A stretch of DNA of 64,000 bases from contig OZ038384.1 of assembly GCA_964036045.1 (NCBI GenBank), positions 21,691,000 through 21,754,999 of the forward strand, in the 5' to 3' direction. A program made the position numbers and the translations under genes. Source of the stretch: Eutreptiella sp. 'Long Island Sound 2002'. Taxonomy: Eukaryota; Euglenozoa; Euglenophyceae; Eutreptiales; Eutreptiaceae. Positions 23,140 to 34,039 of this stretch are shown piece by piece (position 1 is the stretch's first letter; each line of letters begins with the position of its first letter). The notes under the pieces are model-generated. The model was not told where the DNA came from. It did no database searches and saw only the letters and a program-made list of their open reading frames with translations.

Positions 23140-24199
23140 TCAAGGTAGGTAGGTAGGTAGGTAGGTAGGTAGGTGGGTGCACTCGGTCGTGGAGAGGCGC
23201 CCGATGGTTCCTGCTGGCGTTGCCGCTGTGACCAACAGGAACCCTTGGAACCCGTTTTGCCCATGTAGATGGCGGCACTAGTGTGCAACCCCTGTGATGA
23301 AGTGTGACATAGGCCACTTGCACACCCCTTGCACACCCAACCCAAACTTTCATTTCACCCTCTTTTTTGGTGGTTTTTGGGTGCGACCGAATATCCCATG
23401 GCATATTCTATTAGGGTACTATGACCCAAACCTCTCACATGCCCCAAAGGTGTGTCCCATACCCATGTAACACCCCTCCCCTAAATTCCCAAATGCGGGG
23501 GTTGTGCAACCGCCCCCTTGCACAACCAACCCCTTGGACATGCCATCCTAACCAAAGGGACCGTGCTTCCACAGTTTGCTTGTAATGAATAGGTTGTAGA
23601 GAGAGGTGAACCATGTTTCTTACGATCACACACCACAATATTTCACATTAAAACCGCTTCTTGTCTACCCCCATTGGTGTGTGCAACCACCCAATTTCAC
23701 CAGTTCCACTCGTGCAACCGTGTGCAACCGTCTGCAACCACCATGGTACGCGCTCTGCGCGCCGTAGTACAAAAGAAGGAGGATCCGCTTGAAGAGCGGA
23801 GGCGACTTACATCCCGCTAGACCTGACTGGTGGCCCCCAACATAGCGGCCCCGGGCAACACCGGGAAGGCTGATTGCCGCCAGCGTGACGTGCTTGTCTC
23901 GCCAGGAGGGTGTGCCCCCCTGCTTGCGCACGTCCCCTCCTTTGGGCGGAACCCTAGAGGTTCACCGGACTTCCTGGCGTATCCCGTTCCCAAGGCATGC
24001 ATGCATGTTCTTCGTACTGGGGTTCCGAGATGCTTGGGTGTCGCACGCTCCGCCTCGAGTCCCAAAGCAGCGCAGGCCTTAGGATGCAGCCTTACCCCCG
24101 GGCTCCGGATCTCAGTTGGCCGGGTCACCTGCATGGCACGGGCTGCCTCAGTGCCAGGGCTATGCACACTGGGTTTCCTACTGTTGTGTGGCGCTTGTG
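23140..24199. other. Palindrome right arm: inverted M flank and unrecognised segment, no gene
   Basis: This is the reverse complement of 21,431-22,474. The open frames are mirror images of those in the left arm, which argues that they are not genes. A (GGTA)n run lies at 23,143-23,176. Confidence 0.6.
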
Positions 24200-25465
24200 T
24201 TGGGGTCTGGGTTGTGCTTGGGTTCGGGTTTCGGATGTGCCCCGCCACTCCTGGCTGGGTGGTTGGGGTGTGTGTGCGTTTGTGTGCGCGCTCCGCTTGT
24301 ACCCCGCCACTCCTGGCTGGGCTGTGCAGTGTGGGTGTGAGTGCTTGGGCTCGGGTTTCGGCTGCGCCCCACCACTCCTGGCTGGGGTGTGCGGTGTTGG
24401 TGTGGGTGCTTGGGCTCGGGTTTCGGCTGCGCCCCGCCACTCCTGGCTGGGGTGTGCGGTGTGGGTGTGGGTGCTTGGGCTCGGGTTTCGGCTGCGCCCC
24501 GCCACTCCTGGCTGGGCTGTTGGGGTGTACGTGCTTGTGTGCGCACTCCGCTTGTACCCCGCCACTCTTGGCGGGGCTGTGCGTCCTTGGGCTTGGGTTT
24601 TGGCTGCGCCGCGCCACTCCTGGCTGGGGTGTTGGGCCGTGCGTCTTGCTGTGCGCACTCCGCCTGTACCCCGCCACTCCTGGCTCGGGTGTGCGGTGTC
24701 GGTGTGCGTGCTCGGGCTCGGGTTTCAGCTGCGCCGGGTCACTCCTGGCTAGGCTGTTGGGGTTTCTGTGTGTATGTTTGCGCGCTCCGCTTGTACCCCG
24801 CCACTGCCGCCTGGGGTGTGCGGTGTGGGCGTGTGTGGTTGGCTCCGGGCTTCAGCTGCGCCCCGCCACCCCTGGCTAGGGTGTTGGGGTTTGTGTGTGT
24901 TTGTGTGCGCGCTCAGCTCGTACCCCGCCACTGCCGCCTGGGGTGTGCGGTGTGGGTGTGTGTGCTTGGGCTTGGGTTTCGGCTGCGCCCCGCCACTCCT
25001 GGCTGGGGTGTTGGGGTTTGTCTGTGTTTGTGTGCGAGCTCCGCTCGTACCCCGCCACTCCTGGCTGGGTCGTGCGGTTTGGGTGTGAGTGCTTGGGCTC
25101 GGGTTTTGGCTGCGCCCCGCCACTCCTGGCTGCGGGGTTGGGATATGCCTGTTTGTGTGCGCGCTCCGCTTGTACCCCGCCACTCCTGGCTGGGGTGTGC
25201 GGTGTGGGTGTGTGTGCTTGGGCTCGGGTTTTGGCTGGGCCCCGCCACTCCTGGCTGGGGTGTGCGGTGTGGATGTGTGTGCTTGGGCTCGGGTTTCGGC
25301 TGTGCCCCGCCACTCCTTGCTGCGGTGTTGGGGTGCGTGTGTGCTTGTGTGTGCACTCCGCTTGTACCCCTCAACTCCTGGCCCGGCTGTGTGGTTTGGG
25401 TTTGTGTGCTTGGGCTTGGGTTTTGTCTGTGCCCCGCCACTCCTGGCTGGGATTTGTGGTGTGCG
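24200..25465 (-). repeat. M minisatellite, right palindrome arm
   Basis: Same units as the left arm in reverse complement (CCCCGCCACTCCTGGCTGGG per unit, alternating with CTCGGGTTTCGGCTGCG). It has fewer units than the left arm (about 1.27 kb against 1.76 kb). A is almost absent on the plus strand. Confidence 0.9.
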
Positions 25466-25970
25466 GGTTTGGTGTTGCCTGGCAGCTGTCCTCGTGCCGT
25501 GGTTCGTTGTGTCTTGCGCACGCTCTCCGGGTTTGCGGCACCCGGCGGCCGTTGTTGCTCCGCACCTGTCCGTGTGCCTTGGTTGTGGCCGGCGGCGTGC
25601 CTCTCTGGCGTGCCTGGTGGCCCGGCGTGGTGCGCCGCCCCTCGTCCGGTCGGGTCGCTCCCGGTGCTCCGGTCGGCTTTCCCGACACCGTGGTGCCTTT
25701 CCCCACCCTCGGCTCTATTGGGTGGCTTCGCGGGGCACGCGGAGGCCGGCCGAGAACCGAGCTCATTGTGCCTGCCGCTGGACGCTGCCGAGGCAGCGGC
25801 GCTGGGCTCGCTCCGCGTCGTACCCGTTCGGGGCCCCGCGATGGGGTTTTCCCTGGCGAGTCCCTCTGGCGTCGGTCTTGGACTGCCTGCGCTGCGGTGG
25901 TTTGCGTGTGTGGACCCGGTCACTGACGCGTCCGGTTTCCCATACCGTCCGTCGTTCGACGGGGGAGTCG
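25466..25970 (-). repeat. M tail: ~500-bp conserved flank of the M array
   Basis: It is homologous, in reverse complement, to 59,617-60,130, where it again abuts M units. Shared landmarks include GGCACCCGGCGGCCGTTG, CCTTGGTTGTGGCCGGCGGC and CGTCCGTCGTTCGAC. The fixed order M array then tail at two distant places shows a composite repeat unit. No gene. Confidence 0.8.
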
Positions 25971-28675
25971 GCCGGTGCACCGGGGCTGTTTCGTGTGGAC
26001 ATCGTCAACTCCCCTTGCGGGTCGGAGGACGCCACGCCCGTGTCCCGTGCCTGTGTGCGTGTGCTCGTCCTTCCTGGCCGGGTCAGGCGGGCGGGCCTCC
26101 CGGGCGCGTTTTGGTGCGCCTCCCCTTTTCTTCTGACCGCTTTGTCGTTCTGCTTTGCTCGGCCCCCTCCGGGCTGGGGTTGCCCGTTTTGTGGTTCTTT
26201 GGTTGCCTTCGCGCCCCCCCCCCCTTTCTCTTTCTTCGTGCTGTTCATTTTTCCGCGCCCTACCCTTGTCTCTTTCTTTCTTCGGTTTCCGGCCCTTGGT
26301 GCCTTGGGACTTGGCCCCTTTTCTCTCTTTCTTCCTCCCCCCGTGACTTTTTTCTTTGGCCCCTCCCCCTCCCCCCCCTCCCTTTTTTTTTCTGTACTCG
26401 GTTTTTTGTTTCTCATTGCGCGCCCCCATTGTCTCTGGCTTTCTCTGGTTTCCGGCCCCGGGTGCCCTGGGCCTTGGCGCTGTGTGCTGTTTGTTTTGTT
26501 GGCCTCCCGCTTCTCGGCTCCCTGTGCGCTCTCGCCTCTCTTCCGGTTCCCGCCTGGCCGTTGGCTGCTCCTTGGTGGTTGCCGCCCCCCCCCCCCTTTT
26601 GTGTCCCGCTGTTTTTCTCGCTGCCGCTTCGTGCTCCTTTTTTTTTTCTTTCCCGCTGCGCGTCCCCATTGTCTCTGGCTTTCTCTGGTTTCTGGCCCCG
26701 GGTGCCCTGGGCCTTGGCGCTGTGTGCTGTTTGTTTTGTTGGCCTCCCGCTCCATGGCTCTCCGTGCGCTCTCGCCTCTTTTGTGGTTCCCGCCTGGCCG
26801 CTGGCTGCTCCTTGGTGGTTGCTGCCCCCCCCCGCCCCCCCCCTTTTGTGTGTCGCTGTTTTTCTTGCTGCCGCCTTGTGCTCCGTTTTTTTTTCTTTCT
26901 CGCTGCGCGCCCCGTTGTCTCTGGCTTTCTCTGGTTTCCGGCCCCGGGTGCCCTGGGCCTTGGCCCTGTGTGCTGTTTGTTTTGTTGGCCTACCGCTCCT
27001 CGGCTCTCTGTGCGCTCTCGCCTCTTTTGTGGTTCTTGCCCGGCCGTTGGCTGCTCCTTGGTGGTTGCTGCCCCCCCCCCCCCCTTTGTGTCTCCCTGTT
27101 TTTTGCACTCCCGCTTTGTGCTCCATTTTTTTTTCTTTCTCGTTGCGCGCCCCCGTTGTCTCTGGCTTTCTCTGGTTTCCGGCCCCAGGTGCCCTGGGCC
27201 TTGGCGCTGTGTGCTGTTTGCTTTGTTGGCCTCCCGCTCCTGGCTTCTTCTTTTGTGGTTTTCTCCTGGCCGTTGGCTGCTCCTTGGTGGTTGCTGCCCC
27301 CCCCCCCCCCTTTTGTGTCTCGCTGTTTTTCTGGCTGCCGCTTTGTGCTCCGTTTTTTTTGTGCGCCCCCGTTGGCTCTGGCTTTCTGTGGTTTCCGGCC
27401 CGGGTGCCCTGGGCCTTGGCGCTTTGTGCTGTTTGTTTTGTTGGTCTCCCGCTTCTCGGCTCTCCGTGCGCTCTCGCCTCTTTTGTGTTTCCCGCGTGGC
27501 CGTTGCCTGCTTCCTGGTGTTTGCTGCCCTCCCCCCCCCTTTGTGTCTCGCGGTTTTCGTCGCTGCTGCTCGGTGTTCTGTCTTTCTTTCTCCGCTCGTC
27601 AGCGATTCTCGCCGCCTGCCCCCCCCCCCCCCCGGTGCTTTGTGCGGTCTGGTGTTGCCGCGCTGCGCTGCCCTTCTGTGTTGCGTGCTGTGCTGTGGTG
27701 CCTCGCCTTGCTGTGTTGTGGGCTGCTGCGTTCTGTGCGTTGTTTGTAGGGGTGTTTTTTTCTGTGTTGTGCTGCGCTGTTGGTTGCTGCTGCGTGTTGT
27801 GCCGTGTCTTTGGTCGTGCCATCCGGGAGGGTTGTTCGCGGTGTGGCTTGCTGCCTGGTGGTGGTCTGCGTTGCCGTGTGCGGTGCTGTGCTGTGTGTCC
27901 CTGGGTGCGGTGCTGCGCCGCGCTGCTGCGCGTCATGCCTCCCGGTGTTGTGTTGTTGTGTGCTGTGTTGCTTTGTTGCGCTTGTTTGGTGTCGCTGCTT
28001 GTTGTGCCGTGTCCTCCGGCGCTGCCTTTCGCCCTGGGGCCCTGTGCTTTGCGGTCCTGTGTTTTGCGGTGTTCCCACGCGCTGTGTGCTCTGTGCCGTG
28101 TGTGTTTTGTCGTGGCGTGCTGGTGCGCGCTGTTTTTCGCCGCTGTGCTGCGTGCTGTGTGTGTCCTCGGGTGTCGCGCTGTGTGTTTCCTGTCCTCTCC
28201 GCTCTGTGTGATGCTGTGTTCCGTTGTGCTGGTGCGCTTGCGTCGTGCTGTTCGTGTGGTGCGTGCTGTTGCTGGCGCCTGGTGCTGTGGTGTGCTGCTG
28301 TGTGTTGTGCTGTTTCCTATTGGTGTTCTGTGGTGCGGTGCTGGGTCTGGCAGCCCGTGGTCGTCTGCTGGCCGTGTGTTTCGGTGTCGGTGTCCCTGTC
28401 TGGCCGCGTGGTCTGCTTCCCTGTGGCTGGTGTGGTTTACAGTGGTGCCCTGCTTCCCTGTGTTGTGTTCTGTGGTGCTGTGCTGTCTCGTGGTGCTGTG
28501 CTGTTGTGTTCTGCTGTCGTTTTGCAGTGCTGTTTGTGCGTGCTTTGCCCTCCTGTGGCCTGTCGTGGCGTTCTGTGTTGTGCTGTTGGTTGTCTGTGCT
28601 GTTTTGTGCCCGGTGGTGGTGTCTGTGTGCTGTGGTGCCCTGTTCCTCCCTGCCGGCACGCACAAAAACATTTAT
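25971..28675 (+). repeat. X1 module: A-depleted low-complexity DNA with ~230-bp tandem units
   Basis: 26,400-27,600 holds five or six units of about 200-250 bp, each with CTCTGGCTTTCTCTGGTTTC, GGTGCCCTGGGCCTTGGC, CTCGCCTCTTTTGTGG and a poly-C run. 27,640-28,670 is GTGCTG-rich with A nearly missing. 26,040-26,180 and the whole series recur in the same orientation at 37,590-39,490 (X2). Frames up to 1,462 residues are open here only because stop codons need A on this strand or T on the other. Confidence 0.8.
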
Positions 28676-30289
28676 TATGACCCTATGTTACCCCGCGCCC
28701 GTCTCCGCGTCGTTGGCTCACGTCGTTGAAGGCTCTGGTCTCGCCGTTCACCGCTTTGTCGCTGATCCTTGGGGTTGTCTTTGATGGAGTTGTCTTGTCT
28801 TGAGTTGGTGTACCTGCAGCGAGACGGAGGGCAAAAATTGCGAGGGTGGGGCGGAGAAGGGAAGGCGAGGTACATGGAGAAGAATACAAAGCGAGAGGCT
28901 GCAAGTTCAGGGGCGTAGCGTCTTATAAAATATTTTTTGGAGTTTTACGCGTTGCTAGCAGAGCGCGTTTCTTTACTTATACGCCGTGTTAGCGAGCATG
29001 GGGCATGGCGTTCTACGTGTACGTTACTTACGGTGTTTACGGCGTTAACTACTCACCTATTTGAGGCCAAAAAATGTTTTGTCGCGTTTTAACGTGTTTC
29101 GCAGCGCGCTTTTTCGCCTAGCTGTTTCTTTTGCTAAGTACTTTTATTTTCAGCTATTCAGAAAATGTTTTCGTCGTGTTTTACTTACCTTTTTATCTCG
29201 TTCTGGCACAGGACGTCTGCGCGCGCCACCCTCTAAGGCCAAACCCCTGCAGACCACTAGGATAGCTAAGCATTCATGAGAAAATATAGAAAAATGTATA
29301 GGCTCTAGATTAATGTCAGCGCCTCAGTCAGTCCAGGTAATGGTGCATAAGTCCAATCATTTGGGGGGTCAGGGGTCTGCACAACATCCATTGATCAATG
29401 CTTGGTTGTATAGGTCAAAATGTCTTCTCACCCCTTCTTGGTTAGGCCAATACTAAGAAAAAAATGTGCTATGCCTTTAGGCCTCTCTATCACAACTAAA
29501 GCTGACCTTTTGGCAGGGAAATACACTTTTTCTTACTCCCCCCTTGTGCTGTGGTGGCCACCACTGTCGCATTTTGAAGGAAAAAGGGAATTTCTCTTGG
29601 CCTCCCCATCGCTTTAACATTTGCTTAAAATTTCCTATAAAAAAAACATCATTGGAAAGAAGGCCCTGCATCAGGGCGGTCGCCAGGTTTTGCTTAGTCA
29701 TAACAGACACCTACAGCTCCGACTGCGCTCATTGGCGTCGCTGGGGCAGCTGTGGCTTGGTAGGGGGTTAGAATGCGCATGCCAATACTTGTGTGCATAC
29801 ATCTCTCCCTCCAAATAGCAAAATGCAGTGCAATACGCAAACACCAACGCAGGACACGATCAGGGCACGCTGTCTGGGGTCTCGATGAACCTGCGGTCTG
29901 ACCTGATCTGTCCTTAATGGCGTTGAAAGTTAGTTTACCCTCATGGGGGTTTGGGGTTCTGGACAGTGGTCCAGGAGTCAGTTTTTCGGCCAGAACACGG
30001 CCTACTCCACTGTTTGCGCTCCAGGATATCTGCAGAGAAAGGGCGAAGGTTTGAGGGACTGACAAACATGCAACGATCGACGCAAAAACCAAAATCCGTC
30101 AAGTGACGCCCCATTTTTCTTCTGAAAGCACACACCTGTCAAGAATCTCCATGTGCATTAAATGCACATTTTTGCAAAATTTTATTTCACCACAGGAATT
30201 TTTGAATTCCTGGATTTACACGCAGAGAAAAGCGGCGCGCCGGAGCGCATCCTCATTGGGCGCCGGAAAAGACACGAAAAAAAGATTAT
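28676..30289. other. AT-richer spacer, no gene seen
   Basis: Base composition returns to normal at 28,670. Only short chance frames are present. I see no repeat shared with other parts of the window. Confidence 0.5.
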
Positions 30290-31545
30290 AACAGTATGTC
30301 ACGCATTAATCAAGAAATGACGAAACACACAATAAATAATAAACGTAGAGATTCCCCGCATGCTTCTAGGAGCAATCAACTATGTAGAATTCGAAAAACT
30401 CAATATGAATTCAAAGAACAAGGTATAAGCATACAGGTTTTGTTTGCTTCGTATGCAGCATTGACATTGCTTGTCTACTGTTACCGTGAACTCGCCGTGT
30501 AGCGACACAAACATAGAGTAGAGGGACAGATTAGAAGATTGCACGATGATTGGAGGTACGATCAACTGATTAGAACATACACACACGTGCATAAACGCTT
30601 GCTTCGCTTGTCTTTCGTTTTATCCTCCACCTGCTTTGCTCTCGAGCAGTAGGTAAGGTGGGTAAGCCAAAGAGGGGCCACCCCCTGGTGGAGTTCGTGA
30701 TTGTGGTATGGCTCGGTAGGAAAAGAAAGATAAAAACCGTAGAGTGGCGAACTCGTCCATACCTGTGCATGCATATGGCGCATTAAAGGGTAGGCCACGC
30801 GTGTTGCGCACGGTATAACCCTTGCTTAGGTTACCCAGGGGCTCCATCCTACTTTTCTCAAGAGAATGGGTGGAGTTCCTTAAGCTTGCTTGCTTGCACC
30901 TGGGTTCAGGAACAGCGTATTATAGGTCAGCCTAAGAAGCGTATAACACGTGGAGGCTGGCTTGGTTCCTCCGTCTCAAACCCAGGCCATCCGCCTTTGC
31001 TTTACAGGTGGGCAGGTAAGGGTGAATTGGTGCAGCTGCAGTTGGCTTCGGCGACTTTGGATTTTTCTGCCCAAGCTAAAACGGGCGCTGATCGAACAAT
31101 CAACAAACTGTGCCTCAGCCAGGAGTGGTGAGGGCAGTCCAACATCTTCGACATACACGCTGTGCACGCACACAGAGCACTCCTTCCCTCCGAGCCCTCA
31201 CAGGGAAACGCGTAGTGGCTTCCCTGTTAGGCCACAGTCGCTTAGTAGCGCTCTGTTCTCTTGTCCTTTCACAGGTGGGCCACTAGGGCCTGAGACACGT
31301 TCTTGAACAACACCAAGTAGTGTGTGTGTTTAGGAGGGGTAAGCCAGGGTGAGGGCTTGAGCCCAGAGCTCCTTCATCCTTCGATGGCTGGTGCCACTGT
31401 AGTGAATGTAGGACCTGTCGTGTTTGTGTCACTGTCCCGCCTGTTTCCTGAAATTTCATCAGGGGTTTGGTGGGCAGTGGCAGTGGTAGTCTAGATTTTG
31501 GTCACGTAGCAAACAGGCGTTTTCATGCCTCATAGCTTTTGGCCA
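30290..31545 (-). repeat. Putative 3' LTR of element B (far end not fixed)
   Basis: On the minus strand it begins TGGCCAAAAGCTATG right after the polypurine tract of B2. No partner LTR is in the window, so the outer end (about 30,290) is a guess. No gene. At 31,113-31,127 it contains CAGCCAGGAGTGG, the 13-base core of M. Confidence 0.4.
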
Positions 31546-31554
31546 CCCCTCCCC
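31546..31554 (-). promoter_or_regulatory. Polypurine tract of element B
   Basis: The minus strand reads GGGGAGGGG directly before TGGCC. The same tract sits at 22,887-22,895 in the palindrome. Confidence 0.55.
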
Positions 31555-31814
31555 TGCAGTAGGCAGGCATGTGGGAAAACCAATACCTTGGTGTTATCGC
31601 TGGGTATTCCCCCAAGGAAGTCTGGTGCCAGCACAGAAACTGGGCACCGAGGGGCGGGAGGACGAAGGGCGTACCCCGTGGCACCGTGTAAAGACATCCG
31701 CCTGGTTCCGCAAGGGTGCAGACTTGGGTATGGTTAGGCCATCATTTCTGCAGCTTGCTCAGAGGTCCTCAGGATCAGCACACTCACACACACACAGGCA
31801 GGTATAGGAAGGGT

Positions 31815-32226
31815 TCAGTCCCTAGGCTTCCTCTGAGAGGCATGTGTTTCAGCGAGCCTCAGCAACTCTCCTAGGTTGTTCTGGGACAAATAGTCTACCA
31901 GAACAGAATTCAAGCGTCACTCAGGAAGCACAAAGGCAGAGAAGGGTTCCCAGGTAGCTTCTTCAACTCCAAACCCTTCCCAGAGGGTGAGCAAGCGCCA
32001 CCCTTGGTGATAGCGGTGTCGGATAACCGACTCCACCACGTAGAAGCCTTCCTTAGCCATCTCCTCGGCATTCATGTCGGGGAGTTCTCCTTCAACTTGC
32101 ATTGGGCTGGGAGCGCCCTGTAGGTCCAGAGCGGCGATCTCCTCGTCGTTTAGTTCCCATTCTTCCCCACAGAAGTCCTCTGGGTCGTAATAGCGCTTGA
32201 GCTGTTGAGCAGCGCACACCAGGGTC
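31815..32226 (-). pseudogene. pol: Element B2 polyprotein, C-terminal part with chromodomain-like end
   Basis: This is the continuation of the B2 polyprotein whose upstream part ends at 45,140; element C split the gene between ...RLGGTL and VCAAQQL. It reads QQLKRYYDPEDFCGEEWELN, an acidic linker, then VVESVIRHRYHQGWRLLTLW and FGVEEATWEPFSAF, a chromodomain-like fold expected to guide integration. A TGA at about 31,917 replaces the Leu codon kept in the palindrome copies, so the last ~34 residues would not be made. Confidence 0.75.
32222..32226. repeat. Target-site duplication of element C, left (GGGTC)
   Basis: GGGTC here and at 45,140-45,144 are the two copies. Joining the flanks through one GGGTC restores CACACCAGGGTCCCCCCTAG, which reads through the B2 polyprotein in frame (GGTLVCA on the minus strand). 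Confidence 0.92.
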
Positions 32227-32897
32227 TGTATTGTGCTTGTACTTAGGGTGCACAATAAACCCTTTTATCCTTGTCTTGCAGTTCAAAATCAAATTGGTTT
32301 AAATGAATTTCTCCATTCAAATTGATTCCCTTGGCAAGCACAAAGTAGGCAACAGCCAGAAGACGAAGTCGTGAACGAACATTGAGCTGGACCAACTGGC
32401 TGGTCCAGTAATACGGGTTCACATGCCTAAATAACAAGAGAATTGATATAACAATACATTCTCATTAAAAAAGGCAATACAGCCTATACTTTAGCAACTT
32501 TCTGAGTAGTCCTTTGAGTCACAGGCACTGTCGACATTACATAAATCACTGTCGGCGGCAAAAGATGGCGACAGTTGCGACAGGCCATCTGAAGCTTCCA
32601 AATAGCTTCCAAATAGCTTCCAATACATTGGAACCTCCGAAAGTGTCATAAAACATGATTAAATCACATTATAAGCATATGGAATGTGATTGTTCATGTA
32701 TGGCTACTAATGTATCCTAGATCTCTGCTCTCTGTAGTGTACCTAAGATCAGTAGACTCTACTAGTAAGCTATAGGCTTGAGATATAAGCCAAATATTAG
32801 CAAATATCCTAGTGTTCTAGGGTCTTGAAGCTCTCAGAGGGCTACTAGAGATCCTCTGGAAAGCTTCTGAGAGGCCCCAATGCCCCAACTTATTACA
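32227..32897 (-). repeat. Element C LTR (3' LTR in minus orientation)
   Basis: 671 bp. A base-by-base comparison with 44,469-45,139 gives about 47 substitutions and no indels, roughly 7% divergence. Long stretches are identical (for example 32,655-32,740). Confidence 0.92.
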
Positions 32898-32907
32898 CCC
32901 CCTTCCT
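32898..32907 (-). promoter_or_regulatory. Polypurine tract of element C
   Basis: The minus strand reads AGGAAGGGGG and then TGTAATAAG, the LTR start. Confidence 0.7.
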
Positions 32908-33487
32908 ACGCTTCATGCAGATTCGCTAAGAATGTTCATGACAAGCTGATAATCTGACATAAGGAGGGGTATGGGCATAAGGCACGCTCATATTGAATGT
33001 TCTGAGTGTCTGATGTAGTGTGTTACTACCCCCTTCCTAGAGGTAAAGATGTATCTCCACCTAAGAGGGTAAAGTGCCTAAGTCTTGAGTATGGTAGGGC
33101 TCAAAATGAAACATGAGAAACACTAAGCAAAAAGCTAGCATACAAAGTATGAATAATGATAATCTAAATCTTCAGGCAAACAAGGAGGGTAAGGGTAATA
33201 CACCTGGATGTAGACGTATAAATTACGATGAGCTATACAGGAAATCAATACCAATTGAGATTGAAATGCAACATCCGGGTTAAACTGGAAGTTCAAGCTC
33301 TGCCTAAGCTGTCTTTTGACATGACTTGTCTTTGGCATACAAAGAGAGGATATACCACCTTCCTCAATGGACGCGTTACATGTGGCTACCTAATGCAATG
33401 GATGCATTGCGGTACCTATTTGATGCAATGGGTTTCTTGGCCTCCATTACATGGACAGAGAAAGCGAGGCAACATGAATAATGACCA
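32908..33487. other. Interior of element C, no gene seen
   Basis: AT-rich sequence with short chance frames only. Confidence 0.5.
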
Positions 33488-34039
33488 AGGTAGGTAGGTA
33501 GGTAGGTATCTTCGGGAGCTCGGGATGCCTCCTTTGACGGTGCAGGAAGAAGGTCTTACCAAGGGGACGTCCTGTCCCTCCCACTGCCCTATGTTAGGTG
33601 CCTCTTGAGCCGCTCCCGCATGTGCTTGGGAAGGCATTGTCGCGGCCACCCGGTCCATGTGTCCCAGGTGGGAGGGTGTCCCCACATGTGTCCATGAGTA
33701 GGGCCACATGCCCCCTCCTTTGGGCGGCAGCTCTGGGGGCTGCCCAGCCGTGTGGAGTATCTCTCACCACAAGGGGTATTGCTCCCGCTTGTCTACGGTA
33801 CGACCGCCTCACCCTTGTGGCTTGAGTTGCGGGGCCGCTCCGCTTGGCAGGCGACCCCCTCCTGGACTGTGTACCGGCTCGCCTGTCACCGGTTGCTTCC
33901 ATGGCTCCGGGTGACGTTTGCCATGGTCCCCGATGCAGCCTGGCCGGGCTCGGACCAGCAGCCTTGGAGTACCGCTCCTGCCACTGGCCCGGTGGGTCGG
34001 CTGGGTCGCCCCAGTGTGTCCGACCCATGGGGTGTTGGT
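33488..34039. other. GGTA microsatellite and GC-rich lead into the 65-bp array
   Basis: (GGTA)n of about 20 bases at 33,488-33,507 marks a sharp change to GC-rich sequence. 33,600-34,030 is not tandem but becomes the array at about 34,040. Confidence 0.6.

Larger units (their letters stand above)
19675..25465. repeat. Large imperfect inverted repeat (palindrome) centred near 22,808
   Basis: Sequence left of 22,712 returns in reverse complement right of 22,904. Paired points have a constant sum of about 45,616-45,627: 22,696 with 22,920, 22,282 with 23,345, 21,531 with 24,089. Arms are about 3.0 kb (left) and 2.55 kb (right), separated by a 191-bp unpaired centre. A sample of 85 aligned inner bases shows 3 differences. 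Layers from the centre outward: end of element B, a ~1 kb unrecognised segment, a conserved flank of M, and the M array. Confidence 0.92.
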